Source: Bacteroidales bacterium (GTDB lineage Bacteria; Bacteroidota; Bacteroidia; Bacteroidales; UBA4181). Taken from it: a stretch of DNA of 13,219 bases. The notes under the pieces are model-generated. The model was not told the DNA's origin and did not search any database. It saw nothing but the letters and a program-made list of their open reading frames with translations. Both the position numbers and the translations under genes were made by a program. The DNA is taken from NCBI GenBank assembly GCA_031264715.1, contig JAISDP010000289.1, forward strand, positions 1 through 13,219, written 5' to 3'. Numbering within the stretch: the first letter of the stretch is position 1; every line of letters starts with the position of its first letter. Below, piece after piece: positions 6,422 to 13,219 of the stretch.

Positions 6422-9400
6422 TGTTTAAAATTATTCGTATTCGCGCTGTTTCTCGCCGCGACGCCGTCCCATGCCCAAGTCGTGCTGACGGGTACCGTCG
6501 GCGATGACGGGGGGCATCCGCTGGCAGGCGTTGCAGTAGCATCCGATGACGGGAAATTCGGGACGATAACCGACCGTGACGGGAAATTTTCACTGTCTGT
6601 CGACAACTACGGCATCCGGCTGAATCTTTCCTTGCAGGGATACCGCTCTCTGGAAGTTTTTCCGGAAGAGGCCGGCGAAATAACCGCTACGCTCCCGCGC
6701 GAAGAAACCTATCGTCTCGGGGAAAGGGTTTTTACGGGGTATTCCGTGCAACGGAGGGGAGCGGTCACAGGATCGGCGGCCACCGTGACGGGCGAAGAAC
6801 TGGAACGTTCGCCGGCGGCTAACCTGTCGCAGGCATTGACGGGACGGCTGCCCGGATTATATACCTACGAAAGCTATTCGGAACCGTCGCGGACGCTTAC
6901 CAACCTCTACGTGCGGGGGGCAGGCACACGCTATGCCAATGCGCCGCTGGTGGTCATCGACGGTATTCCCTATACTTACAACAGCAGCGAACTGTTCGAG
7001 TATGTCTCCGCCATGGAGATCGAATCCGTCAGCGTACTGAAAGACGCTTCCACACAGGCTCTGTACGGCATACAGGGCGCCAGCGGAGTGATCGTGGTAA
7101 CCACCAAAAGAGGCGTACAGGGAAAAGTACGGGTGAACGCCCGGATCGACCAGATTTTTGAGCAGCCTACTACCCGGCTTCCCTTCCTCGGCTCGGCCGA
7201 CTATACGAGGCTGCGCAACGAAGCCGGATATAACGACGGGATGGGTCCCTACGCCTTTTTTAGCGAATCGGAAGTCAACGGCTATCTGGCCGGAACGAAC
7301 AGGGAAGTATATCCCGACAATAACTGGCGGGAAATAAACATGAAAGACCTCACGTCCATGCAGCGTATTGGGGTGAATGTGACCGGCGGAAATGCCAGGG
7401 TGGCATTTTTCACCAATGTCAACGCGATGCATCAGGACGGCATGTGGAAAACCGACCAGACCAAATACGATCCGAACAACAATTTCTGGTGGGCGAACTT
7501 TCGAACCAACGTCGATGCAAAACTCAACCGCTATTTGAAAGCGTCCATGAACCTGAGCGGAAATATCAAACGGGAAAAAACGCCGGGCGGAGGATATACC
7601 GATGGCATCTACTACCGGCTGTATTCCGTGCCGCCGTACGTTTACGGGCCGGTTACGCCCGCCTTAACGGATCCGCAGACAGGGAAAACTTCCGAAGCGG
7701 GGGGAGTAGTGGTCTCCTCCACCGAGAGTGTTCCCGCTTATGCGGCTATCAACAGGATCGGTTACTCGCAAATCACCCGTACCAATATCTATGCACAGTT
7801 TGCCATGCAAATGGACATGAGTTTCCTTACGGAAGGACTGAACCTGACCGGATCTATGGCCTATCAGACCAATTCGACCAACAGCCTGAACGTCACCCAG
7901 TCCTTTGCCGCATGGATCCGCACCGGCAACAGGGATGAACTGCAATTCGACCCCTACGGGACGGCGGTAGATGCGCCGCTGGCTTACGGAAAAACCTCCT
8001 CATTCTATTATAACCTCAACTACAAGGGAATCCTCGATTATAAACGCCGCTTCGGCCGGCATGACGCCGCCGCTTTTGTGTTTTCGCACTACCAGTATCT
8101 GGTGACGCCGTCCGAAGTGTTTCCCTACAAACGGGTCAATACCGGACTGGAACTGGCATACGGGTACGACGGGCGTTATTTAATCAAATATGATTTGGGC
8201 TACAGCGGGTCCGACCAGTATTCCCGGGAAAAACGCTTTACTCCGATTCAGGCGGTCGCTGTGGGATGGGTGCTGTCGGAAGAATCATTCGCCGACGGCA
8301 TTTCATGGCTCAGCCTGCTCAAATTGAGGGCCTCTTACGGACAGGCAGCCAATGACCAGTGCGAACTGGAAAGATATACCTACCTGGACAATATTTCGCT
8401 GACGAGCGGCTATGCCAACGAAGGACAGGTGGCCAACCCAAGCCTGGCGCCGGAAATATCCCTCCGGCAGAACTACGGAATTGACCTCTCCCTGTGGGGA
8501 AATGTATCCGTTTCGGTAGATATTTTCAGGGAAAAAACCAATAACGCGGTCTGTGGAGGAATATCCGTCACCCCGCTTTATCAGGGTGTTCTTCTGGATA
8601 ATTTCCCGAAAGTGAACAGCGGCGTTTTTGAAAACAAAGGCTACGAACTGGCGGCCGACTATATCAAAACCGTGAACCGGCGCTTTTCCTTCCATGCCGG
8701 AGGATGGCTGGCACATACCCAAAACAGGGTTGTTTTTGTGGACGAGAGCGAACGGGCGGAAGATTATGCTTACCGGAAATGGCAGGAAGGCTATCCTGTC
8801 GGGCAGCAGTTCGGCTATCTGGTGGACCGGCACAACGGAAACGGTTATTTTAACAGCGCCGGGGAACTGAACGGAAGCGGCCTGATTTATGAAATAGGAA
8901 CCCCGCGAACAGGCGACCTGAAATATTACGACCTGAACAGCGATGGCATCATCAACGAAAAAGACAAGGCGCCGATAGGGTTCGGCAGCCTTCCCTTATA
9001 TACGTATGCCTTTCATGCAGGGGCGGCTTTCGGAAACTTCGACCTGACGGTCATGTTTCAGGGAGTCGGCGGTTTCTACCGGACATTGCAGGGCGACGGC
9101 CGCGTGGAATATAACTTTGAGGGAGTATACGGCACATGGCATCGAAACGCATGGACGGAAGAACGGTATGCCGGGGGCGAAAAGATCAGCTTTCCCGCAC
9201 TCTCCACCAAAGCCAACGCCAACCACGAAGAAGGAGATTTCTGGCTGGAAAACAGGTCGTATCTGAGGCTGAAAAACCTCGAACTGGGCTATACCTTTCC
9301 CGACCGTGCGGCGCGGTTCATCGGCGCCGAAAAAATACGCCTGCTGCTGAGCGGGCAAAATCTTTTCACCTGGCATCGGCTGGATACCAACGACTACGGA

Positions 9401-9469
9401 CCGGAAGGACGCTACATGTCTATCCCCGTGTACCGGCTTTACAATATCGGATTAAGTCTCAAATTTTAA
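6245..9469 (+). CDS. SusC/RagA-family TonB-dependent outer-membrane transporter (pair 2), with unusual N-terminal extension
   Basis: The frame encodes 1074 residues. Signal-peptide-like sequence lies only at about 58-77 (FNCLKLFVFALFLAATPSHA before Q78). It is followed by a carboxypeptidase-D regulatory-like domain (about 80-155), the plug (APLVVIDGIPY; SVLKDASTQALYGIQGASG) and a barrel ending GLSLKF. The late loop GDLKYYDLNSDGIINEKD is typical of SusC. The usual VVVxGYG before the plug is replaced by ERVFTGYSVQRRG. The only in-frame ATG before the hydrophobic core is 6245, inside an intergenic repeat, and no in-frame GTG or TTG lies nearer. Residues 1-57 are therefore repeat-derived and Pro-rich. 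Either this is the real start, or a rare start codon is used, or the true start has been lost. It should pair with SusD-2; the ligand is unknown. Confidence 0.92.
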   Translation: MKKSQKPQKSPTNLSASIEFASPRPNVAPPRPKFASPSTEFAPPRPFSSIFRFPFSTFNCLKLFVFALFLAATPSHAQVVLTGTVGDDGGHPLAGVAVASDDGKFGTITDRDGKFSLSVDNYGIRLNLSLQGYRSLEVFPEEAGEITATLPREETYRLGERVFTGYSVQRRGAVTGSAATVTGEELERSPAANLSQALTGRLPGLYTYESYSEPSRTLTNLYVRGAGTRYANAPLVVIDGIPYTYNSSELFEYVSAMEIESVSVLKDASTQALYGIQGASGVIVVTTKRGVQGKVRVNARIDQIFEQPTTRLPFLGSADYTRLRNEAGYNDGMGPYAFFSESEVNGYLAGTNREVYPDNNWREINMKDLTSMQRIGVNVTGGNARVAFFTNVNAMHQDGMWKTDQTKYDPNNNFWWANFRTNVDAKLNRYLKASMNLSGNIKREKTPGGGYTDGIYYRLYSVPPYVYGPVTPALTDPQTGKTSEAGGVVVSSTESVPAYAAINRIGYSQITRTNIYAQFAMQMDMSFLTEGLNLTGSMAYQTNSTNSLNVTQSFAAWIRTGNRDELQFDPYGTAVDAPLAYGKTSSFYYNLNYKGILDYKRRFGRHDAAAFVFSHYQYLVTPSEVFPYKRVNTGLELAYGYDGRYLIKYDLGYSGSDQYSREKRFTPIQAVAVGWVLSEESFADGISWLSLLKLRASYGQAANDQCELERYTYLDNISLTSGYANEGQVANPSLAPEISLRQNYGIDLSLWGNVSVSVDIFREKTNNAVCGGISVTPLYQGVLLDNFPKVNSGVFENKGYELAADYIKTVNRRFSFHAGGWLAHTQNRVVFVDESERAEDYAYRKWQEGYPVGQQFGYLVDRHNGNGYFNSAGELNGSGLIYEIGTPRTGDLKYYDLNSDGIINEKDKAPIGFGSLPLYTYAFHAGAAFGNFDLTVMFQGVGGFYRTLQGDGRVEYNFEGVYGTWHRNAWTEERYAGGEKISFPALSTKANANHEEGDFWLENRSYLRLKNLELGYTFPDRAARFIGAEKIRLLLSGQNLFTWHRLDTNDYGPEGRYMSIPVYRLYNIGLSLKF
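6299..6382 (+). repeat. Four 21-bp tandem repeats in the 5' end of susC-2
   Basis: The units are 6299-6319, 6320-6340, 6341-6361 and 6362-6382, with consensus RAATTTGCCYCTCCGAGACCC. Each encodes seven residues of the type (E/K/N)-(F/V)-A-(S/P)-P-R-P, residues 19-46 of the predicted precursor. Because a unit is 21 bp, gain or loss keeps the reading frame. The other two copies of the composite repeat lack this block. Confidence 0.9.
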
Positions 9470-9480
9470 CAACGGATACA

Positions 9481-11265
9481 ATGAATATAAGATTGGATAC
9501 AATGAAAAAAGGGTTGATAATAGGGTTATCGGCAGGATTCCTTTGCGCCTCCTGCAACGACCTGCTGGAACCCGAAAACGACGGGCGAAGCACGATACCC
9601 AAGGTGTTTGCCACAAAAACGGGCATCGGCCTGTACCGCAACACCTGTTACCGGTACGTGCCGACAGCTCACTACAACCGTTCGGCGCTTTGCGACGATG
9701 CACAGGAAGCCGATGGTAATTTTGCCAATTCGCTGTACAGCTACTGGTACGGAAATGCTTACAACGCCTCCTTTTTCCAGGCTACCGACGGCAATCCCTG
9801 GGGCAACTATTTCGAAGGGATTCGCAAGTGCAATATCTTCCTCGCCAACATCCGCCATGTGGTAGCGGAAGACGTGATGTTCACGGAAGCGGAAGTCAGC
9901 AGAATGTACGCGGAAGCCTATACCTTGCGGGCGCTTTATTATCTTCAACTGATCAAGCGATACGGGGACGTCCCCATTATTACGGAGGCCTACGACATTG
10001 AACACGATTACGGCGCCGACCGCCGGGAGCCTTTCGGAAAGGTGGTCAGGCAGATTCTGGCGGATTGCGATTCCGCCCTGGCGCGCCCGGACGTACAGAG
10101 GGGATTCTCGTGGAACGTCTTCTACGGAGAGGCGGGAATCATGACGAGGGCTATCGCCCATGCCATCAAGTCGCAGGCCGTTACCTACGCGGTAAGTCCT
10201 CTTTGGAACGATGGAAGCTTCACGCTGGAAGAGGCCGTCAAAATCAACGGCGACGCGCTCTACCAGTGCCTCAGCCACGGATACGAACTCTTTACGGACA
10301 AGCCGAAACAGGACATAGCCCAGAATACCTACGCCCTGTATTTCATCACCCGCCCCGACGAACAGAGGGCCTACGACAAGGAAACCATCTACGGCGGAAC
10401 GGCGGTGGAAGTATGGAGCGGCGCAGGAATGCCTTCTACGCCCGGACAGTTGAAAGCCGGCCCCTGCCCTACGCAGGAACTGGTGGACAGCTACGAAATG
10501 CTGGCAACGGGCGAACCGCCCATCACCGGCTACAGGGACGAACAGCATCTGGATCCCGTTATCAATGCCGCTTCCGGATACGACCCCGAAAACCCCTACG
10601 AAGGGCGCGATCCCCGTTTTTATGCCACCATCTACTACAACGGGGCGCCGAGAACGCTGCCTGCCGACGGAGCGCCGACAGTGAACACCTGCGCCGGAGC
10701 GCCAGACGGCATCACCGCCGCCGACCGCAGAACCACCCGCACGGGCTATTACCTGAGAAAGTACAACAACTGGAAATCCGATAGGGACAACAACGTCGAC
10801 GGCGCGGTGCGGCTGCTCCGGATGGCCGAAATATACCTCAACTTCGCCGAAACAGCTTATCAGTTGCACGGGCCTGACGTCGAGATCGAGATCGGCAGGA
10901 ACTACCGCATCAGCGCGCGCGGAGCGGTGGACGCCGTGCGCGAAAGGGCAGGCATGAAACCCTTCCCGGCAGGACTGTCAAAAGAAGCGTTCGAAAAAAA
11001 ATACCGCAACGAACGGCGCGTGGAACTGGCTTTTGAAGAACATCGATTCTTTGACGTCAGGAGATGGAACATACTCGGCGAAACCGAACATTACCTCACG
11101 GGAATGAGCATCGCCCCAAATGGCGCCGGTTTCACCTACACAAGGATCGGCTTTGAACGCGCTTCATGGGGAGATAAATATTACCTGTACCCCCTGCCGC
11201 AGAACGAAGCCATCAAAATGAGAACGCACACCGGCGTCAACTGGCAAAACCCCGGATGGGAATAA
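9481..11265 (+). CDS. SusD/RagB-family surface glycan-binding lipoprotein (pair 2)
   Basis: This protein has 594 residues from 9481, or 587 from the in-frame ATG at 9502; each ATG is preceded by GGATACA. The 9502 start gives the more typical MKKGLIIGLSAGFLCASC, with Cys18 of that form acylated, so it may be the true start. The gap to susC-2 is only 11 bp (or 32 bp), the tight spacing expected of an SusCD pair. Family signatures are NDLLEPENDG after the lipid Cys, RMYAEAYTLRALYYLQLIKRYG (about 141 on), EGRDPRFYATIYYNG, and RRVELAFEEHRFFDVRRW (about 512 on). The C-terminus NWQNPGWE matches SusD-1. The frame stays open back to 9136 over the end of susC-2, but that part has no signal peptide and is shadow. 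It should form the lid of SusC-2; the ligand is unknown. Confidence 0.95.
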   Translation: MNIRLDTMKKGLIIGLSAGFLCASCNDLLEPENDGRSTIPKVFATKTGIGLYRNTCYRYVPTAHYNRSALCDDAQEADGNFANSLYSYWYGNAYNASFFQATDGNPWGNYFEGIRKCNIFLANIRHVVAEDVMFTEAEVSRMYAEAYTLRALYYLQLIKRYGDVPIITEAYDIEHDYGADRREPFGKVVRQILADCDSALARPDVQRGFSWNVFYGEAGIMTRAIAHAIKSQAVTYAVSPLWNDGSFTLEEAVKINGDALYQCLSHGYELFTDKPKQDIAQNTYALYFITRPDEQRAYDKETIYGGTAVEVWSGAGMPSTPGQLKAGPCPTQELVDSYEMLATGEPPITGYRDEQHLDPVINAASGYDPENPYEGRDPRFYATIYYNGAPRTLPADGAPTVNTCAGAPDGITAADRRTTRTGYYLRKYNNWKSDRDNNVDGAVRLLRMAEIYLNFAETAYQLHGPDVEIEIGRNYRISARGAVDAVRERAGMKPFPAGLSKEAFEKKYRNERRVELAFEEHRFFDVRRWNILGETEHYLTGMSIAPNGAGFTYTRIGFERASWGDKYYLYPLPQNEAIKMRTHTGVNWQNPGWE

Positions 11266-11274
11266 TTAATTAAA

Positions 11275-11349
11275 AATTAAGAATTAAGAATTAAGAATTA
11301 AGAGAAGTGAATAGTGAAGAACGAACAATGAAGAAGTTCCAAAAGTCTT
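11275..11349 (+). repeat. Composite intergenic repeat, copy 3 (after susD-2), with AATTAAG tandem units
   Basis: Four exact 7-bp AATTAAG units (11275-11302) begin 9 bases after the susD-2 stop codon. They lead into AGTGAATAGTGAAGAACGAACA, then ATGAAGAAG (11328-11336) and TTCCAAAAG, matching the two upstream copies. After that the similarity ends at a different palindrome (11350-11377). The ORF that opens here (to 11534) is made of palindromes and is unlikely to be a gene. Confidence 0.75.
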
Positions 11350-11377
11350 GTAGAGACGCGATGCATCGCGTCTTTAC
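11350..11377. repeat. 28-bp near-perfect palindrome (REP-like)
   Basis: GTAGAGACGCGATG is followed directly by CATCGCGTCTTTAC, its reverse complement apart from one base (a G-U pair in RNA). The central 20 bases (11354-11373) are perfectly symmetric. From memory, GTAGAGACGCG-type palindromes recur in Bacteroidetes and cyanobacterial intergenic DNA; I could not check this. Confidence 0.85.
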
Positions 11378-11381
11378 GGGA

Positions 11382-11543
11382 GGGCTGAAGGCCCGCAATC
11401 TATTAGCGCCGGGCAATGCCGGCAACGCCCTGTGGCACGCGATCGACGACCAGTCCCCGAAGCCCCAACGGGGCGTAATCCGTCCTCTTTCATTTGATTA
11501 CGCCCTTTCAGGCCTTTCAGGGCTTGGTATTTAACATTTTTTT
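11382..11543. repeat. Cluster of inverted repeats before the F5/8C lipoprotein gene
   Basis: The region contains GGGC/GCCC (11382-11394), GCCCC-AAC-GGGGC (11462-11474), a perfect 10-bp pair GGGCGTAATC/GATTACGCCC (11471-11480 with 11496-11505), and GCCCT/AGGGC (11502-11506 with 11519-11523). A T run starts about 14 bases after the last stem (11537-11543). That stem could weakly end transcription after susD-2, but the T run is too far away for a confident terminator. I see no gene in 11266-11595. Confidence 0.7.
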
Positions 11544-11558
11544 GTCTCAATAATTGAC

Positions 11559-11578
11559 AATTCAAAATTCAAAATTTA
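11559..11578. repeat. AT-rich intergenic repeat, copy B
   Basis: This is an exact 20-base match to 461-480, followed by AAATTCAT. It lies 17 bases before the ATG of the F5/8C lipoprotein gene. In the reading frame of that gene it would encode QNSKFK, which is why the longer ORF start at 11554 (TTG) is not used here. Confidence 0.75.
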
Positions 11579-11595
11579 AAATTCATATAGTTTTC

Positions 11596-12525
11596 ATGAA
11601 AAACAAAACATTATTTTTTCTGACAGGCATCCTTGGAATATCCTGTTTTGACGCCTGCAAACAACCCGTACCGGAGCCTGAACTGGAACAGTTTATGAGC
11701 GTGGCGATGGCAGGCGCCAGGAATCCGGCCGTCAAAAGCCTGAAAGGCGCCGCCGATACCGTCTTTTATGTCCAAATCGTCTATGGCGGAACCACCGATT
11801 ACCGGCAAGGGAACATCACTGCGCGGGTAAATGTCGACCTGTCGCTGACAGACGCTTTCAACGCCGGCAACGGCACAGCCTACCGGCCAATGCCGGACGG
11901 CGCTTTTTCGCTCGAAAGCGAAACCTTTTCCATTGCCGACGGCAGTAATGTATCGCCGCCGGTGAAACTGACCGTCAAAGCCGGACTCCTCGACCCGGAC
12001 GCCGAATATGTCCTTCCCCTGACCATCGTTTCGCTGGAAGGCAAACTCCCCTTAAATGAAGACTTGAAAACCCTCTATATCGTCTTCCGGGGCGCCGGCG
12101 TTGACATTACTTTCGGAAAAGCTTCATGGGAAGTGAAAGACGTTTCCAGTGAATGGGCGCCCTCGGTGCCGGCAACCCATGCCTTCGACGACGACATCAA
12201 TACCTACTGGCACACCAACCTCACCGGACTACCGGCGCACTTGGCCGTGGACATGAAAAAACCCTGGCGGATACAGGGATTCCTGTTTGTCAACCGGCAG
12301 GATCACGAAGGAAATACCGCCAACCCCAAGAGAATCGCATTTGAAGTGAGCGACGACGGTTTAAACTGGACCGTGGCGCGGGAGTTCGGCGAATTTCCGC
12401 AGGTCTATGAAGAGCAGCGCATCCCTCTGGATGCCGTCGCAGTGGTGCAGTTCTTCCGCGTAAGAATCGAAAGCGCCTGGTCGGGACAGAGCTGGACCTA
12501 CATTGCGGAAGTCGGCGTTTATTAG
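11596..12525 (+). CDS. Surface lipoprotein with DUF1735 (BT_3987-like) and F5/8 type C (discoidin) domains
   Basis: A 309-residue protein. ATG at 11596 gives MKNKTLFFLTGILGISCFDACK, a lipoprotein-type signal with I-S-C as the likely lipobox (Cys17); a second Cys follows at 21. Residues about 25-150 resemble the DUF1735 N-terminal domain found in many PUL lipoproteins, with AADTVFYVQIVYGGTTDY and, later, LDPDAEYVLPLTIVS. Residues about 170-309 form an F5/8C discoidin-like domain, with ATHAFDDDINTYWHT, HLAVDMKKPWRIQGF, FEVSDDGLNW and the terminal FFRVRIESAW...YIAEVGVY. The role is most likely surface carbohydrate binding beside the two SusCD importers. No catalytic domain is present. The DUF1735 call rests on overall pattern and is less certain than F5/8C. 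Confidence 0.88.
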   Translation: MKNKTLFFLTGILGISCFDACKQPVPEPELEQFMSVAMAGARNPAVKSLKGAADTVFYVQIVYGGTTDYRQGNITARVNVDLSLTDAFNAGNGTAYRPMPDGAFSLESETFSIADGSNVSPPVKLTVKAGLLDPDAEYVLPLTIVSLEGKLPLNEDLKTLYIVFRGAGVDITFGKASWEVKDVSSEWAPSVPATHAFDDDINTYWHTNLTGLPAHLAVDMKKPWRIQGFLFVNRQDHEGNTANPKRIAFEVSDDGLNWTVAREFGEFPQVYEEQRIPLDAVAVVQFFRVRIESAWSGQSWTYIAEVGVY

Positions 12526-12641
12526 CAATATGGAGTATGTCGGCCATTATGTTACGGATAATCTGTTATTATCAATATAATTTTTATAATTTTTTTTATC
12601 AATCAAATGTTTTTTAATTTTTAATTTAATTTTTTACAAAA
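12526..12641. other. AT-rich spacer with a weak hairpin
   Basis: These 116 bases have no ORF of note. GATAAT-CTGTT-ATTATC (12557-12573) is a short AT-only stem followed by T-rich DNA, too weak to call a terminator. I found no promoter pair with acceptable spacing. The AT richness contrasts strongly with the flanking genes, and a promoter for the BIG2 gene could lie here. Confidence 0.5.
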
Positions 12642-13219
12642 ATGAAACATAATATGTTAATGAAAGGAGCGTTCATTCTGGCGCTGGGCTGTTGCCTGTC
12701 AGGATGCGGTAAAGACGACGAAGGCAAGGACGAGGTAAAAACCTTAACGAGCATTAAAGTGGATCCGTCGTCGTTGAGTATGTTGGTGGGCGAGAAAAAG
12801 TCGATTACGGCAACGCCCGAACCTGCGGATGTGAAGGCAACGTTCACATGGACGTCCACTCATCCTTCCATAGCAACCGTAAGCCAAACCGGTGAAGTAA
12901 CCGGCGTGGCGGAGGGAACAACGACGATTACGATCAGCAGCGGCGCCGTCAATACCGTTGTGAGCATCGAAGTAAGCGACGTCTACCTGACCGGTATCGA
13001 TGTGGACTTCACGTCGCTGACGCTGTTTATCTACGACGAGGCGGAACTGGATGCAAAGCCGGTGCCGGCAAATGCCGTTGACGGCGACATCTTTTACCGG
13101 ACGAGCAATGCGGAGGTAGCCACGGTGGACGCCAACGGAAAAGTGCTGGCTTTGAAAGCCGGGACTGCCACCATCGAAGCCTATCACCTCAACATCAAGA
13201 CAGCCGTTGAGGTAACGGT
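12642..13219 (+). CDS. Lipoprotein with bacterial Ig-like (BIG2) domains, 3' end outside the window
   Basis: The frame from ATG 12642 is open to the window edge, giving 192 complete codons. The signal MKHNMLMKGAFILALGCCLSGC has a textbook L-S-G-C lipobox with Cys22 acylated. A short acidic/lysine linker (KDDEGKDE) follows. Two BIG2-type repeats are visible at about residues 34-115 and 116-192. Each has the family pattern of a conserved start (LTSIKVDPSSLSMLVGE; LTGIDVDFTSLTLFIYDE), then S-x-x-x-x-A-T-V and a G-x-V-x-x-x-x-x-G-T-x-T-I tail (TGEVTGVAEGTTTI; NGKVLALKAGTATI). BIG2 domains are usually stalks or adhesion/binding modules that hold a C-terminal domain away from the membrane. That C-terminal part is not in the window, so the function is open. 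Position suggests a surface glycan-binding protein or surface enzyme of the same PUL. Confidence 0.9.
   Translation, partial: MKHNMLMKGAFILALGCCLSGCGKDDEGKDEVKTLTSIKVDPSSLSMLVGEKKSITATPEPADVKATFTWTSTHPSIATVSQTGEVTGVAEGTTTITISSGAVNTVVSIEVSDVYLTGIDVDFTSLTLFIYDEAELDAKPVPANAVDGDIFYRTSNAEVATVDANGKVLALKAGTATIEAYHLNIKTAVEVT

Noticed and set aside
9136..9480. N-terminal extension of SusD-2 over the end of susC-2
   Set aside because: The extension is an alternate frame of the conserved SusC C-terminus and would bury the lipoprotein signal.
9526..10869. 447-codon antisense ORF
   Set aside because: It lies wholly opposite the clear SusD-2 coding region; Val/Arg/Gly-rich composition is typical of a codon-bias shadow.
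11307..11534. 75-codon ORF between susD-2 and the F5/8C gene
   Set aside because: Beyond MKKFQKS it only translates palindromes; no domain or signal.
12557..12590. Terminator after the F5/8C lipoprotein gene
   Set aside because: The stem is six A-T rich pairs with no GC core beyond two pairs, so it is too weak to call.
12744..13187. 147-codon antisense ORF
   Set aside because: It is opposite the BIG2 repeats, whose pattern is clear on the + strand.

Overview
The window is a glycan-uptake locus (polysaccharide utilisation locus, PUL) from a member of the Bacteroidota, most likely the order Bacteroidales. The evidence is two consecutive SusC/SusD pairs, SusC precursors that open with a carboxypeptidase-D regulatory-like domain, lipoproteins with Bacteroidetes-type lipoboxes, a candidate promoter of the Bacteroidetes TTTG / TAnnTTTG type, and the absence of convincing Shine-Dalgarno sites. 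All recognisable genes are on the + strand. I cannot name genus or species. The intergenic DNA is crowded with short palindromes and AT-rich repeats.

Layout. Bases 1-450 hold no gene but many tiny hairpins with different stems. Bases 461-809 form a probable regulatory region: an AT-rich repeat, a candidate promoter with a LacI-type palindrome in its spacer, a structured leader with an (AG)16 microsatellite, and a good intrinsic terminator. The PUL genes follow: susC-like 1 (942-4124), susD-like 1 (4272-6173), susC-like 2 (6245-9469), susD-like 2 (9481-11265), a DUF1735 plus F5/8C (discoidin) lipoprotein (11596-12525), and the 5' part of a lipoprotein with bacterial Ig-like (BIG2) domains that runs off the window (12642 onward).

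How they work together. Each SusC/SusD pair should form an outer-membrane TonB-dependent importer with a lipoprotein lid that binds oligosaccharide. The F5/8C and BIG2 lipoproteins are probably surface glycan-binding or spacer proteins. No glycoside hydrolase, SusR/HTCS or sigma/anti-sigma regulator lies in the window, so the substrate cannot be read directly.

The less ordinary part is the intergenic DNA. A composite repeat whose core contains ATGAAGAAG followed by 9-bp TCCCAAAWG-type units occurs at three of the four junctions between 4124 and 11596. At the second junction it supplies the only plausible ATG for SusC-2, giving that protein a 57-residue Pro-rich extension before its signal peptide. 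I saw no CRISPR array, tRNA, rRNA or transposase gene, and no clearly new enzymatic system. The points worth following up concern regulation and repeats.
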